Assembly: GCF_024505165.1 (NCBI RefSeq)
Contig: NZ_JANIBK010000002.1
Location: 21,526-85,525 of the forward strand
Direction: 5' to 3'
DNA length: 64,000 bases
Origin: Methylomonas rivi
Lineage (GTDB): Bacteria > Pseudomonadota > Gammaproteobacteria > Methylococcales > Methylomonadaceae
The number at the start of each line of letters is the position of its first letter. Position 1 is the stretch's first letter. A program made the translations under genes and the position numbers. Below, in pieces: positions 1 to 9,860 of this stretch. The notes under the pieces were generated by a model, which was given only the letters and a program-made list of their open reading frames with translations, was not told the origin of the DNA and ran no database searches.

Positions 1-54
1 TTGGCTGATCGCTATCTTTCGGGCGCTCGCTTAGCCAAAGCGGATTACAAATAA
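1..54 (+). CDS. C-terminal tail of an unidentified gene (partial)
   Basis: Frame 1 is open from the first base to a TAA at 52-54 and gives a 17-residue tail ending ADYK. The tail overlaps the stop codon of the convergent MEKHLA gene by about 10 bases, a common tail-to-tail arrangement. The fragment is too short to recognise, and the open frame could be chance. Confidence 0.3.
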   Translation: MADRYLSGARLAKADYK

Positions 55-518
55 ATCCAATCGCTGAAGCAGGCCGCCTGTCCTCGATACAGGCCATGCC
101 GGTCATGGACATTCCAGATCGCTGCATTGTTGATTCGAAAGCGTCGGCCGGTTTTGGAGACGCGGATACCCGTATAATTTTCCACAAAACCATTATTCGT
201 GACCGCCGCCATCAGACGTTCGCGGGCTTGTTGATTTTCGGGCTCTACCGACAGCCGGGACGGCATGCCGATCAGTTCGTCCCAGTTCAATTCGAACAAA
301 TCCAAGGCCTTTTCATTGGCATAATTAAACACAGGGTCGGGGTCGGTATTGTGCGACAGCAGCGCAAATTCAGCCGTAAACACCCGCCGCCCCAAGGTGT
401 CTTCACCGATGTTTTCCAAAAAAGACCGGTGCAACAGGTTTTGATAACTATCGATCAGCAAAGCCACATGGTCCCGGTAAAAATGATTGCCCGCGCAGGG
501 CGCTAGCATTTTTTGCAT
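45..518 (-). CDS. MEKHLA (PAS-like) domain protein
   Basis: This 157-residue protein consists almost entirely of a MEKHLA domain, a PAS-related sensory fold. The PAS-like signature runs from about residue 66, with NYANEKALDLFELNWDELIG followed by an SRLS turn. The C-terminal half (NGFVENYTGIRVSKTGRRF) matches the PAS core strands. There is no transmembrane segment, kinase or GGDEF output domain, so it is a free-standing cytoplasmic domain whose partner is not evident. The start is ATG at 518 with no clear Shine-Dalgarno; ATG at 509 is possible. It is monocistronic here. The family assignment is fairly secure, but ligand and role are unknown. Confidence 0.75.
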   Translation of the reverse strand: MQKMLAPCAGNHFYRDHVALLIDSYQNLLHRSFLENIGEDTLGRRVFTAEFALLSHNTDPDPVFNYANEKALDLFELNWDELIGMPSRLSVEPENQQARERLMAAVTNNGFVENYTGIRVSKTGRRFRINNAAIWNVHDRHGLYRGQAACFSDWIYL

Positions 519-689
519 TTGGCAGCCTCGATTTGATGATCGCCATGACCGTTTTTGACATGTATCGTTGTCGGAATATTACCATTAGATTAAAAAAATC
601 CATTTATCCCTTATAAGGACTAAACTTTGCAGAGTAGCAACTGTCGATTGATGCGGTTGACTCTCAGCCATAACTAACCGAGGTGATTC

Positions 690-956
690 ATGTCCATACA
701 AAACGAGTTCGAAAATTTGCTCTCCAAACTGAACACCGAGCGCGAAGAGCTGCAACTAAAACTGCATCTTGCCGGCCTGGAAGCCAAGGATGAATTCGAG
801 CAGGCCGAGCAGCATTGGCGACAAATCAAGCAAAAGGCGGCGGAAATCGCCGACGACTCCATTGAGACATCGGAAGACTTCATCGCCAAAGCGAAAATCG
901 TCGGCGAGGAACTCAAGGAAACTTATCAGCGTATCGCCAAGCGTTTATCCGAATAA
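690..956 (+). CDS. Small charged coiled-coil protein, unknown function
   Basis: An 88-residue, highly charged (Glu/Lys-rich), probably all-helical protein. Heptad-like spacing of Leu/Ile/Ala runs through most of its length, suggesting a coiled coil or helical hairpin. It has no Cys, no signal peptide and no membrane segment, so it should be cytoplasmic. The ATG at 690 follows a good Shine-Dalgarno (CGAGGTG). A short GCCGCT/AGCGGC hairpin just after the stop (958-975) may help end transcription, although it lacks a T-run. Small stress-associated coiled-coil proteins look like this, but I recognise no family. Confidence 0.65.
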   Translation: MSIQNEFENLLSKLNTEREELQLKLHLAGLEAKDEFEQAEQHWRQIKQKAAEIADDSIETSEDFIAKAKIVGEELKETYQRIAKRLSE

Positions 957-1095
957 AGCCGCTTAGTTGAGCGGCTGGATACCGCCGGAGATTCTCGCTC
1001 TCAAGCCCGCCGGCCAAATGCCGCTATCGCCCGGCAGGTAATTACTACCCCCCTTTAGCTTTAATTGGCCCCGGTTCTCTACAAGGTGTAGCACG

Positions 1096-1533
1096 ATGAT
1101 CCTAATTTTAAAAAGAATCAGTCATTCCACTTTGGTTCCCGATATCGAAGTATTCATCCTACCCGCGCTTAAAGGCGGATTGTTTGCAAAATCCGGCCAC
1201 CTGGAAAAAATCAGTATTCAGATGCTGCGGGCGGCCAATTGCGAGGCAGCGGAATTCAATGCGCTGGTCCGCATAGAACCCGACGCGGCGGCCAAACGCG
1301 TCATCAAACAGTTAAACAGAAAACCGCTGAACGGCAAGCCCATCAACATAGCCGAATATTATTTGCGGTTGCGCGACAATGACCGCCGCGGCAGCGGTCA
1401 AAAACCGCTCACCGACAGGCGCCGGAAAGACCGCAGGCGTTCGGATTTGCAGTTGACCGATATTACCGCGGAAAGGAAAACCTTGGCCAACAGCCAAACC
1501 ATCAAAGGCTGGGAAACCGACATTACCCTTTAG
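1096..1533 (+). CDS. Small basic protein with RRM-like half
   Basis: A 145-residue protein. Residues about 35-90 follow the beta-alpha-beta pattern of an RNA recognition motif: a strand ending in ALVRI, a helix with AAAKRVIKQLN, then the RRM-typical loop and strand LNGKPINIAEYYLR. The tail (residues 95-117) is very basic, with RRRKDRRRS, as expected for nucleic-acid contact. The RNP-1 aromatic residues of classical RRMs are not obvious. ATG at 1096 has an AAGGTG ribosome site. The RNA-binding role is inferred from the pattern only; the protein could be an unrelated small alpha/beta protein. Confidence 0.55.
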   Translation: MILILKRISHSTLVPDIEVFILPALKGGLFAKSGHLEKISIQMLRAANCEAAEFNALVRIEPDAAAKRVIKQLNRKPLNGKPINIAEYYLRLRDNDRRGSGQKPLTDRRRKDRRRSDLQLTDITAERKTLANSQTIKGWETDITL

Positions 1534-1560
1534 GCCGCGTTCGGCATGCCGCCGTCCGCT

Positions 1561-3081
1561 TCATTCCAACTTCACGAGAATTTTGCCGATCCTGGCCTGC
1601 CAGTATTTCGGGGCCGTGTTATGAATCGATTCGCCGCGGCTATCCACTGCCACCGTGACCGGCATGTCCTCAACCACAAACTCGTGTATGGCTTCCATGC
1701 CCAGGTCCGGAAAGGCCACGATACGGGCCTTGCGAATGGCCTTGGACACCAAGTACGCCGCGCCGCCGACCGCAATCAGATAAACGGCCCGATGTTGCTT
1801 GATCGCCTCCACCGCCGCCGGTCCGCGCTCGGCCTTGCCTATCATGCCCAGCAGACCGGTTTTTTCCAACACTGTGTCGGTAAAGCCATCCATCCGGGTC
1901 GCCGTGGTGGGGCCGGCGGGACCGACCACTTCGTCGCCCACCGGATCGACCGGGCCGACATAGTAGATAAATTTGCCGGTAAAATCGACACCGCTGGGCA
2001 AGGACTCACCTTTTGCCAACAGATCGACGATGCGCTTATGGGCGGCATCCCTCCCGGTCAACAAGGTACCGCTGAGCAACAGGGTTTCACCGGGTTTCCA
2101 GTCTGCGACGTCCTGTTTGCTGAGCGTGTCTATATTGACCCGGCGGGCATTGCCGGCCGCTTGGGTGATGACCGGCCAATCCGCCAGTTTTGGCGGCGTC
2201 AACAGCGCCGGGCCGGAACCGTCCATGACAAAATGCGCGTGGCGGGTGGCGGCGCAGTTGGGGATCATCGCCACCGGCTTGTTGGCGGCATGGGTCGGAT
2301 AATCGAGGATTTTCACATCCAATACCGTGGTTAAGCCGCCCAGACCTTGCGCGCCTATGCCCAGCGCGTTGACTTTTTCGTACAACTCCAGCCGCAACTC
2401 TTCCAACCCATTGCCGGGGCCACGGACGATCAAATCCTGAATATCAATGGAACCCATGCAGGCCTGCTTGGCTAGTATCATGGCTTTTTCGGCGGTGCCG
2501 CCTATGCCGATGCCGAGTATGCCGGGCGGACACCAGCCGGCACCCATGGTCGGTACGGTTTTCATCACCCAGTCGGCGATACTGTCGGAAGGGTTGAGCA
2601 TCGCGAATTTGGCTTTGGCTTCCGAACCGCCGCCCTTGGCGGCCAGTTCCACCTCGACTTTGTCGCCGGCTACCAGCTCCATGTGGATTACCGCAGGGGT
2701 ATTGTCCTTGGTGTTGATGCGCTTGCCGGCCGGATCCGATAAAATCGAAGCCCGCAACACGTTATCCGGCTGCAAGTAAGCGCGGCGCACGCCTTCGTTG
2801 ACCATCTCGCTTACATCCAGATTGGCATCCCAACGCACCTCCATGCCGATCTTCAAAAACACCGTCACTATGCCGGTATCCTGGCAAATCGGCCGCCGGC
2901 CTTCCGCGCACATGCGGGAGTTGATCAGAATTTGCGCCATCGCATCCCTGGCGGCCGGGCTTTGTTCTTTTTGATAGGCCGAATACAAGGCCTTGATGAA
3001 ATCCTGGGGATGGTAATAAGAAATGTATTGCAAGGCATCGGCAATGCTTTGGATGAAATCGTCTTGGCGGATAGTGGTCAT
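1561..3081 (-). CDS. fumA: Fumarate hydratase, class I (4Fe-4S)
   Basis: A 506-residue class I fumarase, which reversibly hydrates fumarate to L-malate in the TCA cycle. The three cysteines expected to hold the [4Fe-4S] cluster are visible: RRPICQDTG (about residue 66), GAGWCPPGI (184) and IPNCAATRHAHF (276). The N-terminal alpha-type hydro-lyase domain is followed by the beta-type domain (from about 320), giving the usual fused architecture. The ATG at 3081 was chosen because the preceding eight residues of the longer frame are unconserved. It is monocistronic, convergent with the RRM-like gene. It is oxygen-labile by family property, and no class II fumC lies in this window. The related tartrate dehydratases are less likely at this length. 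Confidence 0.93.
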   Translation of the reverse strand: MTTIRQDDFIQSIADALQYISYYHPQDFIKALYSAYQKEQSPAARDAMAQILINSRMCAEGRRPICQDTGIVTVFLKIGMEVRWDANLDVSEMVNEGVRRAYLQPDNVLRASILSDPAGKRINTKDNTPAVIHMELVAGDKVEVELAAKGGGSEAKAKFAMLNPSDSIADWVMKTVPTMGAGWCPPGILGIGIGGTAEKAMILAKQACMGSIDIQDLIVRGPGNGLEELRLELYEKVNALGIGAQGLGGLTTVLDVKILDYPTHAANKPVAMIPNCAATRHAHFVMDGSGPALLTPPKLADWPVITQAAGNARRVNIDTLSKQDVADWKPGETLLLSGTLLTGRDAAHKRIVDLLAKGESLPSGVDFTGKFIYYVGPVDPVGDEVVGPAGPTTATRMDGFTDTVLEKTGLLGMIGKAERGPAAVEAIKQHRAVYLIAVGGAAYLVSKAIRKARIVAFPDLGMEAIHEFVVEDMPVTVAVDSRGESIHNTAPKYWQARIGKILVKLE

Positions 3082-3261
3082 GGCTGGTTCCGATAGGATT
3101 AACATAATCCGGGAAATTTATCACGGCAGCCCTCGCCAAGACCAATCCCATGCCGAAACTTCGAAACCGGACGATGCTCGAAACCGAGCCGACAAAAGTT
3201 CGATCCCGCGGATTGAACTTGGCAACACCGATTATCGGCATTGCGGCGATACGATAACCGA

Positions 3262-6200
3262 TTACTCAATAGTCAAACTCCGTTTTAGTAACGCGGCAAA
3301 CTGCTCGGCCGGTAGCGGCTGGCTGAATAAATAGCCCTGCATTTCATCGCAGCCTTGCTGATTCAAGAAAGTCTGTTGTTCTATGGTTTCGACTCCTTCG
3401 GCGATAGTTTGCAACCCCAGGCTCCTGGCTAGACTGATCACGGCACTGACGATGGCTTTGTCCTCGGCGTCGGTGCCGATATCGCGCACAAAGGATTGGT
3501 CGATCTTGAGCTTGTAGACCTTGAATTTTTTCAGATAACTCAGCGAGGAATAACCGGTGCCGAAATCGTCGATAGCCATGCGTACTCCGCGTTCATGCAG
3601 ATTGTCGATCAAATCGATGGCGCTTTCCGGATTCAGCATTGCCACGCCTTCGGTCAATTCCAATTCCAGATAGTCTGGCGCCAAGCCTTCTTGCTCCAAC
3701 ACGCGCGTGACCAAGTCCGGCAGTTCTCGGTTGCGGAACTGTACCGCGGATAAATTGACGGCCATCACCAATGAGCCCAGTCCCTCGGCTTGCCAGGCCT
3801 TAGCCTGCCTCACGGCACTACGCAACACCCATTCTCCGATCGGCAGAATCAATCCGCTATCTTCCGCAACCGGTATGAACTCCGCCGGCGAGACCATACC
3901 TAAAGCCGGATGCCGCCAACGCAACAAGGCTTCCGCGCCGATGATACGGCCGTCGAACATCGAAACTTGCGGCTGGTAATAGACCTGCAATTGCTCGAGT
4001 GTCAGCGCGTGGCGCAAGGCATTTAACAATAGCAGATTACGCGTTGCTCTCGCCTGCATCTCCGGCGTGAAAAACCGATAGCCTTGGCGGCCTTCCTGTT
4101 TAGCGCTGTACATCGCGGCATCCGCGCTTCTGAATAATGTTTCCGGATCCTCGCCATCGCCGGGATAAAGCGCAATACCGATCGATGCGGTCAGCGTCAA
4201 GTTATAGTGCCCGATCGAATACGGCTCCGCGATGGCATCCAACAGTTTTTGCGCCACCAAGGCGGCTCCGCTGGCATCGATGCCCGGCAACAGCAAAATG
4301 AATTCATCCCCACCCAGGCGCGTGACGGTATCCTCCTCCCTCAGCAATCGGCGCAAACGATCGGCGAGCTTAACCAACAGAGCGTCGCCGACGCTATGGC
4401 CCAGCGTGTCGTTAATATCCTTGAAGCGGTCGAGATCGAGAAACATCAAAGCCAAATATCCATGACCGCGTTTGACCAGGCTAACGGCATACCTGACGCG
4501 GTCGTCCAACTGAGCCCGATTGGGCAAACCGGTCAATGGATCGAAGTTAGCCAGCAGTTCGATGCGCGCCTGTGCCAGCTTGCGTTCGGTGATGTCTTGC
4601 ACCGTGCCGACACCCGCTAAACAGTTACCGGCCGCATCGAACTCCAATTCTGCCCGCTCTTCCACCCAGCGAATGTCGCCCTTTACGACAATGCGGTGCT
4701 CGATGCGGTAAGGCGCGCCTTTCAGCGCGGCTTGCCAGGCATTATTGAGATGGTCCAAATCATCCGGATGCACATGGGATAGGAATAATGGGTAGTCCAC
4801 CGGAATATCCGAGGATAATCCGAAAATGCGATAGGTTTCCGCCGACCACTCCAAACTGCCTTGCCCCAAATCCAGACGCCAACTGCCGATTTTGGCCACG
4901 GCCTGCGCCCGATTCAGGTTGGCTTCGCTACGCAGCAGTGCCAGCTCGGTCTGCTTTATCGCCGTTATATCCTGATAGACGCCCAGTACGCCCATGGTTT
5001 GCCGCTCGGAGCTCAGCAAAGGCACTTTGGAAGTTCTCAACCAGATAGCCTCGCCACCCGGCTTGGTCAAGGGCTCTTCATAAAAAAGCTTGGGCACGCC
5101 GGAACTCATCACTTGGCGATCATCGTTTCGATATAACTCGGCCAGCTCCCGCCACGCCAATTGAGTGTCGTTCTTGCCGATGATGTCCCGGGGACTGTCG
5201 GCGCCCGCATCGCGGGCAAAGGCCGGATTACAGCCCAAATACGTCAATTCCGAATCTTTCCAAAAAATACGCAGCGGTACCGTGTCGATGATGGTCCGCA
5301 GCAAATTACGGGAGTCCGCCAATTCCGCCAGCGCTTGCCTACGCTGACTTTCTCGTTCAAGGTTATCGAGGGCATAATCGATGTCCATCGCCATTTCCAC
5401 CAACAGGTTACGCGCATCTGCGTCAAAGGCGTTGACGGTGGCGGCATAAAGCGTCAGCGCCCCAACCACTCCGCCATTTCCATGCAAAGGCAGCGCGGCC
5501 GACGCTTTCCAGTCGAACTTGGCACCGCGCTCGCGCCAGGGGGCGGTAGCGGGGTTTTGTTGAAAATCCTGGCACCAGAAAGGACGGTTGTCGCGCATGG
5601 CCGTGCCGGTTGGCCCGCTACCGAACGGATTATCGGGATCGATCGAGATCTCGATGTCTTGTAGATAATCGGCGTCATTGCCATACCAAGCCACGGGCTT
5701 GATTTTCCCGCTCTCACTATCCAGCCAACCAATCCAGGCCAGCTTCATGCCGCCGAAGGTCACCGCGGCGCGACAGATTTCCGAAAACAGCTGCTGCTGG
5801 TTACCGCAACGCACGATAGCCTGATTGCACTGGCTCAAGGCGGCATAGAGTTGCGTCAAGCGCTGATTTTTGGCTTCGGCCTGCCGGTGTTCGGCATCGA
5901 GTTGGGCCAGCTGGACTTGCGTTTCGGACACCCACGCCATGATGTTGTTTTTCCTGCCGCGGCCGGCCGGAATCACCGATGAAAAATCGCCGCTGCCCAG
6001 GCGGACAAGAGCGTCATGCAGTTGATCAAGCGAGCCGCCCAAAATGTTGAATAAACTCCGATAAGCCCGCCATAACATCAGCACCAACAATAGGCCGAAC
6101 GCGATGAACACCCCTCTCAATAGTCCGGCTTTAAACAATGCATTTTGAACCGCCGCCGAGGTACGGCTATCCACACTCCGATAGAACTCATCAATCAACC

Positions 6201-6780
6201 GCATAATCTCGGCCTTGGCTTGATAATACGCCGTATCTTGCAGCATCAGGTTCGCTCGGTTCCGATCGGCCTCGGTTGGCGAAGAAACGGACTCGAGCTG
6301 CTGCATCACGGCATATTCGGTGCGAGCAAGCGCGTCCGATTTGTCTTTGGCTTCAGCCAACTTCGCAAATTCGGCTTCGGTGAATCCGGCCTGTCGCATC
6401 AGGTCCAACAAGGGAATATTCCTTGAGCTGTCCGGCCTGGGCCGGCGATCGTCCTGTAACACCAAATCCCAATAGATCAAATGATAATCAACCGGTCTTG
6501 CCTGCTTGCCGTCACGGATATCGAGGATTTCTTGAAAGTGGCGTTTATGGATGGGGTCGCCGGTTGCTACATAACTGCGAACCGTCCGTGTCAAATCGTC
6601 GGACGATTGGCGCAATTCGTCCGCCAACAAAAAAGATTGGAACCGTTGTTCGTTGGCTACATCGATTTGTTTTTCGGAGCGGACATAGATCGCAAACACA
6701 ACCGCGAATACGATGAACATCGCCATGGTCAGCCAAAGACCGGCGGAGAATCGGAACAAATACTGCTTGAGAGACGTCAT
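3262..6780 (-). CDS. Membrane c-di-GMP enzyme: GAF-PAS-PAS-GGDEF-EAL
   Basis: A 1172-residue inner-membrane signalling protein. A first membrane helix (13-33) and a second (219-238) flank a periplasmic helical sensor region. The cytoplasmic part has a GAF domain (about 310-470), two PAS/PAC modules (about 490-735), a GGDEF domain with intact GGDEF at about 823, and an EAL domain with intact EALLRW near 952 and DDFGTGYSS further on. Both catalytic signatures are present, so the protein could make and degrade cyclic di-GMP; which activity dominates cannot be read from sequence. Its neighbour, read in the opposite direction, is another GGDEF protein, suggesting a local c-di-GMP signalling pair. 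The start is ATG at 6780. Confidence 0.93.
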   Translation of the reverse strand: MTSLKQYLFRFSAGLWLTMAMFIVFAVVFAIYVRSEKQIDVANEQRFQSFLLADELRQSSDDLTRTVRSYVATGDPIHKRHFQEILDIRDGKQARPVDYHLIYWDLVLQDDRRPRPDSSRNIPLLDLMRQAGFTEAEFAKLAEAKDKSDALARTEYAVMQQLESVSSPTEADRNRANLMLQDTAYYQAKAEIMRLIDEFYRSVDSRTSAAVQNALFKAGLLRGVFIAFGLLLVLMLWRAYRSLFNILGGSLDQLHDALVRLGSGDFSSVIPAGRGRKNNIMAWVSETQVQLAQLDAEHRQAEAKNQRLTQLYAALSQCNQAIVRCGNQQQLFSEICRAAVTFGGMKLAWIGWLDSESGKIKPVAWYGNDADYLQDIEISIDPDNPFGSGPTGTAMRDNRPFWCQDFQQNPATAPWRERGAKFDWKASAALPLHGNGGVVGALTLYAATVNAFDADARNLLVEMAMDIDYALDNLERESQRRQALAELADSRNLLRTIIDTVPLRIFWKDSELTYLGCNPAFARDAGADSPRDIIGKNDTQLAWRELAELYRNDDRQVMSSGVPKLFYEEPLTKPGGEAIWLRTSKVPLLSSERQTMGVLGVYQDITAIKQTELALLRSEANLNRAQAVAKIGSWRLDLGQGSLEWSAETYRIFGLSSDIPVDYPLFLSHVHPDDLDHLNNAWQAALKGAPYRIEHRIVVKGDIRWVEERAELEFDAAGNCLAGVGTVQDITERKLAQARIELLANFDPLTGLPNRAQLDDRVRYAVSLVKRGHGYLALMFLDLDRFKDINDTLGHSVGDALLVKLADRLRRLLREEDTVTRLGGDEFILLLPGIDASGAALVAQKLLDAIAEPYSIGHYNLTLTASIGIALYPGDGEDPETLFRSADAAMYSAKQEGRQGYRFFTPEMQARATRNLLLLNALRHALTLEQLQVYYQPQVSMFDGRIIGAEALLRWRHPALGMVSPAEFIPVAEDSGLILPIGEWVLRSAVRQAKAWQAEGLGSLVMAVNLSAVQFRNRELPDLVTRVLEQEGLAPDYLELELTEGVAMLNPESAIDLIDNLHERGVRMAIDDFGTGYSSLSYLKKFKVYKLKIDQSFVRDIGTDAEDKAIVSAVISLARSLGLQTIAEGVETIEQQTFLNQQGCDEMQGYLFSQPLPAEQFAALLKRSLTIE

Positions 6781-7076
6781 GGTGTCTTTTAGATTATTAG
6801 GCGTTGGATATTGCCTGCAAAAAACATCAAATTCGATATTGTTTTAATGCTTATTCTATGTGAATTAGAAAGGCGGATACGAATATTAATGGCCTCGGGC
6901 CAGGGATGAACGGATCGAGCGGGCAAAACAGCCGCTCAAGTTCGCTCAGCGACAAGCCCGTATATTCGGCTTCTAAACTTCCCTTGTGTAGGTAACGACT
7001 TACAATCGGCTTCGGATATACTGTTGCTCATTGCATCCCCGCGTGTTTGACCGTTAAAGGATTGTTTTTTAATTCT

Positions 7077-8981
7077 ATGCCTTCGCTTTCCCGAATCCGA
7101 ACCATTGCCAGCGCCTTATTCTCTCACCCGGCGCATGCGGCCTACCTTGCACCCATCCTGGTCGGCATCGGCTATTATCTTGGCGCGGTGCTCGGCGTTA
7201 AGGCTTCGATCATGTCGGAAGGCATCGCCATTCTGTGGCCGCCGAATGCGTTTTTACTGACGGCATTGCTGCTGTCGCCGCCACGGTACTGGCCCGCCTT
7301 CGCATGCGCCATCGTTCCCGCCGAAATTTTGGCGGACTGGCCGACTTTCAGCATAAAACAAGCACTGATGTTTGCAGCGGTCAATATTCTGGAAGCCGTC
7401 CTGACCGCTGTTTTTCTGAAACATAGCATCGGCCTGCCGGTCAAGCTGGATCGCCTAAGGCATGTCGCATTATTCGGTTTTTTTGCCCTGGTCTTGGCCA
7501 GCGGCTTGGCGGCCCTGCTGGGAGCCGCCGTTTATACGGCAACGGCCGACGGCGAGGTTTCTTACTGGGCGAATTGGCGCATCTGGTGGTTTGGCGACGG
7601 CTTGGGACTGTTGATTATCACGCCGGTATTGCTGAGCTGGTTTCAGCCTCAAATCCAAGACAAACCCTCACCTACGGCCAAACGCCTGCCCGAAGCCGCG
7701 CTGTTGCTGGTTACAACCATTGCCGTGGGTATATGGATATTTTCTCAATCCGAGTATTTGACCAACCAATTTCCGATCAGCCCCATGCTGTTGCTGCCGA
7801 TGACGATTTGGGCCGCCGGGCGTTTCGGCATGCGCGGGGCGGCTTCGATCAATCTGCTGATTGCCGCCATCAGCATTTATTGCACCATCAATCAGATGGG
7901 CCCATTCGTCTCGATGCAGGCGGCCGACAATGTACTCCGATTGCAGGAATATATTGCCGCCTTGGCTTTATCGTCGCTGACACTGGCCGCGCTACTGCAG
8001 GAACTGAATTTACAAAACGAGCAGCTCAAAATTCTGGAACGCGCCATAGACGCCGTCAACGACGGCATTCTGATCGCCGACGCCAGAGCAAAGGATAACC
8101 CGATTATTTACGTCAACAGCGGTTTCGAAGCTATTACCGGTTACCGGGGCGACGAAGTCAAGGGCAGGAATCCGCGTTTTTTGCAGGCAGGATTCGATCC
8201 GGCCGTGCTCGACAGAGTCAGGCAGGCCATTGCCGGCCGGCGGCAGGTACGCGCCTTATTAAGAAACCGCCGGAAGGACGGCTCGATTTTCTGGAACAAT
8301 ATCATCATCGATCCCGTGTGCGACGACAGAGGCCAGGTCAGCCATTTCATCGGCATTCAGCATGACATTACCGACATCATGGAAACCGAAACCGCCTTGC
8401 GTAGTGCCAGGGATGAACTTGCAGAGATTAATCGCGATCTGGAACAACGCATAGAACAACGCACCCGAGAACTTCAACAAGCCAATCGGAAACTTGAAGG
8501 CTTGGCCGCAACCGATCCGTTGACCGGGGCCTATAACCGCCGCTATTTCTTAACGCATGCCGGCGAGGAACTCGAGCGCGCTATTAGGCATCGGCGCCCG
8601 CTGTCGGTTATTGCCATCGATATCGATCATTTCAAATTAATTAACGATCAACACGGACATGTTACCGGCGACAAAATATTGGTCGCGTTGACCGAAACCG
8701 CTAAAAACGCGCTGCGTCCCGCCGATATTTTCGCCCGCTTTGGCGGCGAGGAATTTTTTATTCTGTTGCCGGAAACCCTACTGGACGAAGCCGTCAACGT
8801 TGCCGAACGCCTGAAAGCCAGGATATTGGAGCTCCGGGTTGCGGATGTAGGCTTTACCGTCAGTATCGGCATCGCCCCATGGGCGGACGACACCGACATT
8901 GAGCCGTTGCTGGAGCGCGCCGATCAAGCCTTGTATGCCGCCAAAAACCAGGGCCGCAACTGCATTCGTATCGCGGCCTAA
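7077..8981 (+). CDS. MASE1-PAS-GGDEF diguanylate cyclase
   Basis: A 634-residue membrane protein. An N-terminal MASE1 sensor of about eight hydrophobic helices (residues 20-300) is followed by a PAS/PAC domain (about 320-440), a short coiled coil (EQRIEQRTRELQQANRKLE) and a GGDEF domain with GGEEF at about residue 555, the active-site form used by many cyclases. It should synthesise cyclic di-GMP in response to an unknown membrane or small-molecule cue. The ATG at 7077 is preferred over an in-frame TTG at 7047, which has no ribosome site. It is transcribed away from the EAL/GGDEF gene, with about 300 bases between them that hold both promoters but no recognisable riboswitch. Confidence 0.9.
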   Translation: MPSLSRIRTIASALFSHPAHAAYLAPILVGIGYYLGAVLGVKASIMSEGIAILWPPNAFLLTALLLSPPRYWPAFACAIVPAEILADWPTFSIKQALMFAAVNILEAVLTAVFLKHSIGLPVKLDRLRHVALFGFFALVLASGLAALLGAAVYTATADGEVSYWANWRIWWFGDGLGLLIITPVLLSWFQPQIQDKPSPTAKRLPEAALLLVTTIAVGIWIFSQSEYLTNQFPISPMLLLPMTIWAAGRFGMRGAASINLLIAAISIYCTINQMGPFVSMQAADNVLRLQEYIAALALSSLTLAALLQELNLQNEQLKILERAIDAVNDGILIADARAKDNPIIYVNSGFEAITGYRGDEVKGRNPRFLQAGFDPAVLDRVRQAIAGRRQVRALLRNRRKDGSIFWNNIIIDPVCDDRGQVSHFIGIQHDITDIMETETALRSARDELAEINRDLEQRIEQRTRELQQANRKLEGLAATDPLTGAYNRRYFLTHAGEELERAIRHRRPLSVIAIDIDHFKLINDQHGHVTGDKILVALTETAKNALRPADIFARFGGEEFFILLPETLLDEAVNVAERLKARILELRVADVGFTVSIGIAPWADDTDIEPLLERADQALYAAKNQGRNCIRIAA

Positions 8982-9085
8982 GTTCTAAAGCCTGGACAAT
9001 CGCCTCGTCCCATGCAAGAACGCTTGCTTGCCGTACAGGACGCCGTGAATACTTCCCTGCAGGCGTTCCCCACTTTCACGGCAAA

Positions 9086-9346
9086 CTAGCGCGATATTTC
9101 GCTCCCGAATTCAATCCCGGTTTGCACCAAGAAATCCCGAATCCCTTCCTCGTCGAACGGCCATCCCAGTTCCGAGCCGCTCGGCGGATGCAGCAATACC
9201 GGTATGCGAATCGCATAGCGTTGCTGCCATTGTTCGCCGGCCATGATGTCTTGCTTCTCAAAACTCAAACCGGTCCGCAATAGCAAACCCTCGGCGTCCT
9301 CGCACAAATGGCAGCCCTCGGTACCGAATAAAACCAAGTCGGCCAT
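9086..9346 (-). CDS. Glutaredoxin-like protein (CHLC motif)
   Basis: An 86-residue thioredoxin-fold protein of the glutaredoxin/DUF836 type. The redox motif GTEGCHLC lies at residues 8-15, and the cis-proline region is visible as IRIPVLL. It probably reduces disulfides in the cytoplasm. Its ATG at 9346 overlaps the stop of the upstream yqhA gene by one base (TGATG), implying translational coupling. It ends the metH-yqhA operon. A much longer open frame continues upstream of this ATG but only shadows yqhA. Confidence 0.8.
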   Translation of the reverse strand: MADLVLFGTEGCHLCEDAEGLLLRTGLSFEKQDIMAGEQWQQRYAIRIPVLLHPPSGSELGWPFDEEGIRDFLVQTGIEFGSEISR

Positions 9347-9846
9347 CAGTGTTTGGAAATTTTGTCCAGGTAACCCATGATGAAAGCCGAAACCACCAAG
9401 GTAAGGTGAATGATTACATACCAGAGCATCTTCTCGTTGTTGATATTTTCCACTTCCATGAACACTTTCAACAAGCGGATCGACGAAATGGCCACGATGG
9501 AAGTCGCCACTTTCAGCTTTAACGAGCCGTAATCGTGCGTGCCCAGCCATTCCAGCTTTTCGGCCTCGCTGCCGATATCCAGCCGGGAGACGAAGTTTTC
9601 GTAGCCGCTGAACATCACGATCAGTGTCAAACTGCCGACCAGGGTCAAATCGATAAAGGTCAGCAATTTGAGGATGATCTGGCCTTCGTCGATGTCCAGA
9701 ACATGGGGGATGAAATGGTACAGCTCTTGAAAGAACTTAACCGCCAGCACCAACAGGATCAGGCTCATGCCCAGAAAAACCGGCGCCATGATCCAGCGGC
9801 TGGCATACATCAGGCGTTCCATAAAATGTTCGAGGCGTAATTGCAT
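9346..9846 (-). CDS. yqhA: UPF0114/YqhA family membrane protein
   Basis: A 166-residue inner-membrane protein of the UPF0114 (TIGR00645) family. Four hydrophobic helices are visible: around residues 15-38, 55-80, 110-128 and 135-160. The typical opening [20 protein letters not shown] appears, with an alternative ATG there (about residue 9) that matches family lengths. The function of the family is unknown. It lies 14 bases downstream of metH and one base overlaps the glutaredoxin gene, so the three genes are probably co-transcribed. Confidence 0.88.
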   Translation of the reverse strand: MQLRLEHFMERLMYASRWIMAPVFLGMSLILLVLAVKFFQELYHFIPHVLDIDEGQIILKLLTFIDLTLVGSLTLIVMFSGYENFVSRLDIGSEAEKLEWLGTHDYGSLKLKVATSIVAISSIRLLKVFMEVENINNEKMLWYVIIHLTLVVSAFIMGYLDKISKH

Positions 9847-9860
9847 GCGGTTTACCGTGG

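Noticed and set aside
6781..7046. Possible c-di-GMP riboswitch between the two GGDEF genes
   Set aside because: I could not find the conserved GEMM core sequence in this gap.
9042..9084. GCCGTGAA/TTCACGGC inverted repeat downstream of the diguanylate cyclase gene
   Set aside because: The loop is about 27 bases and there is no T-run; not a convincing terminator.
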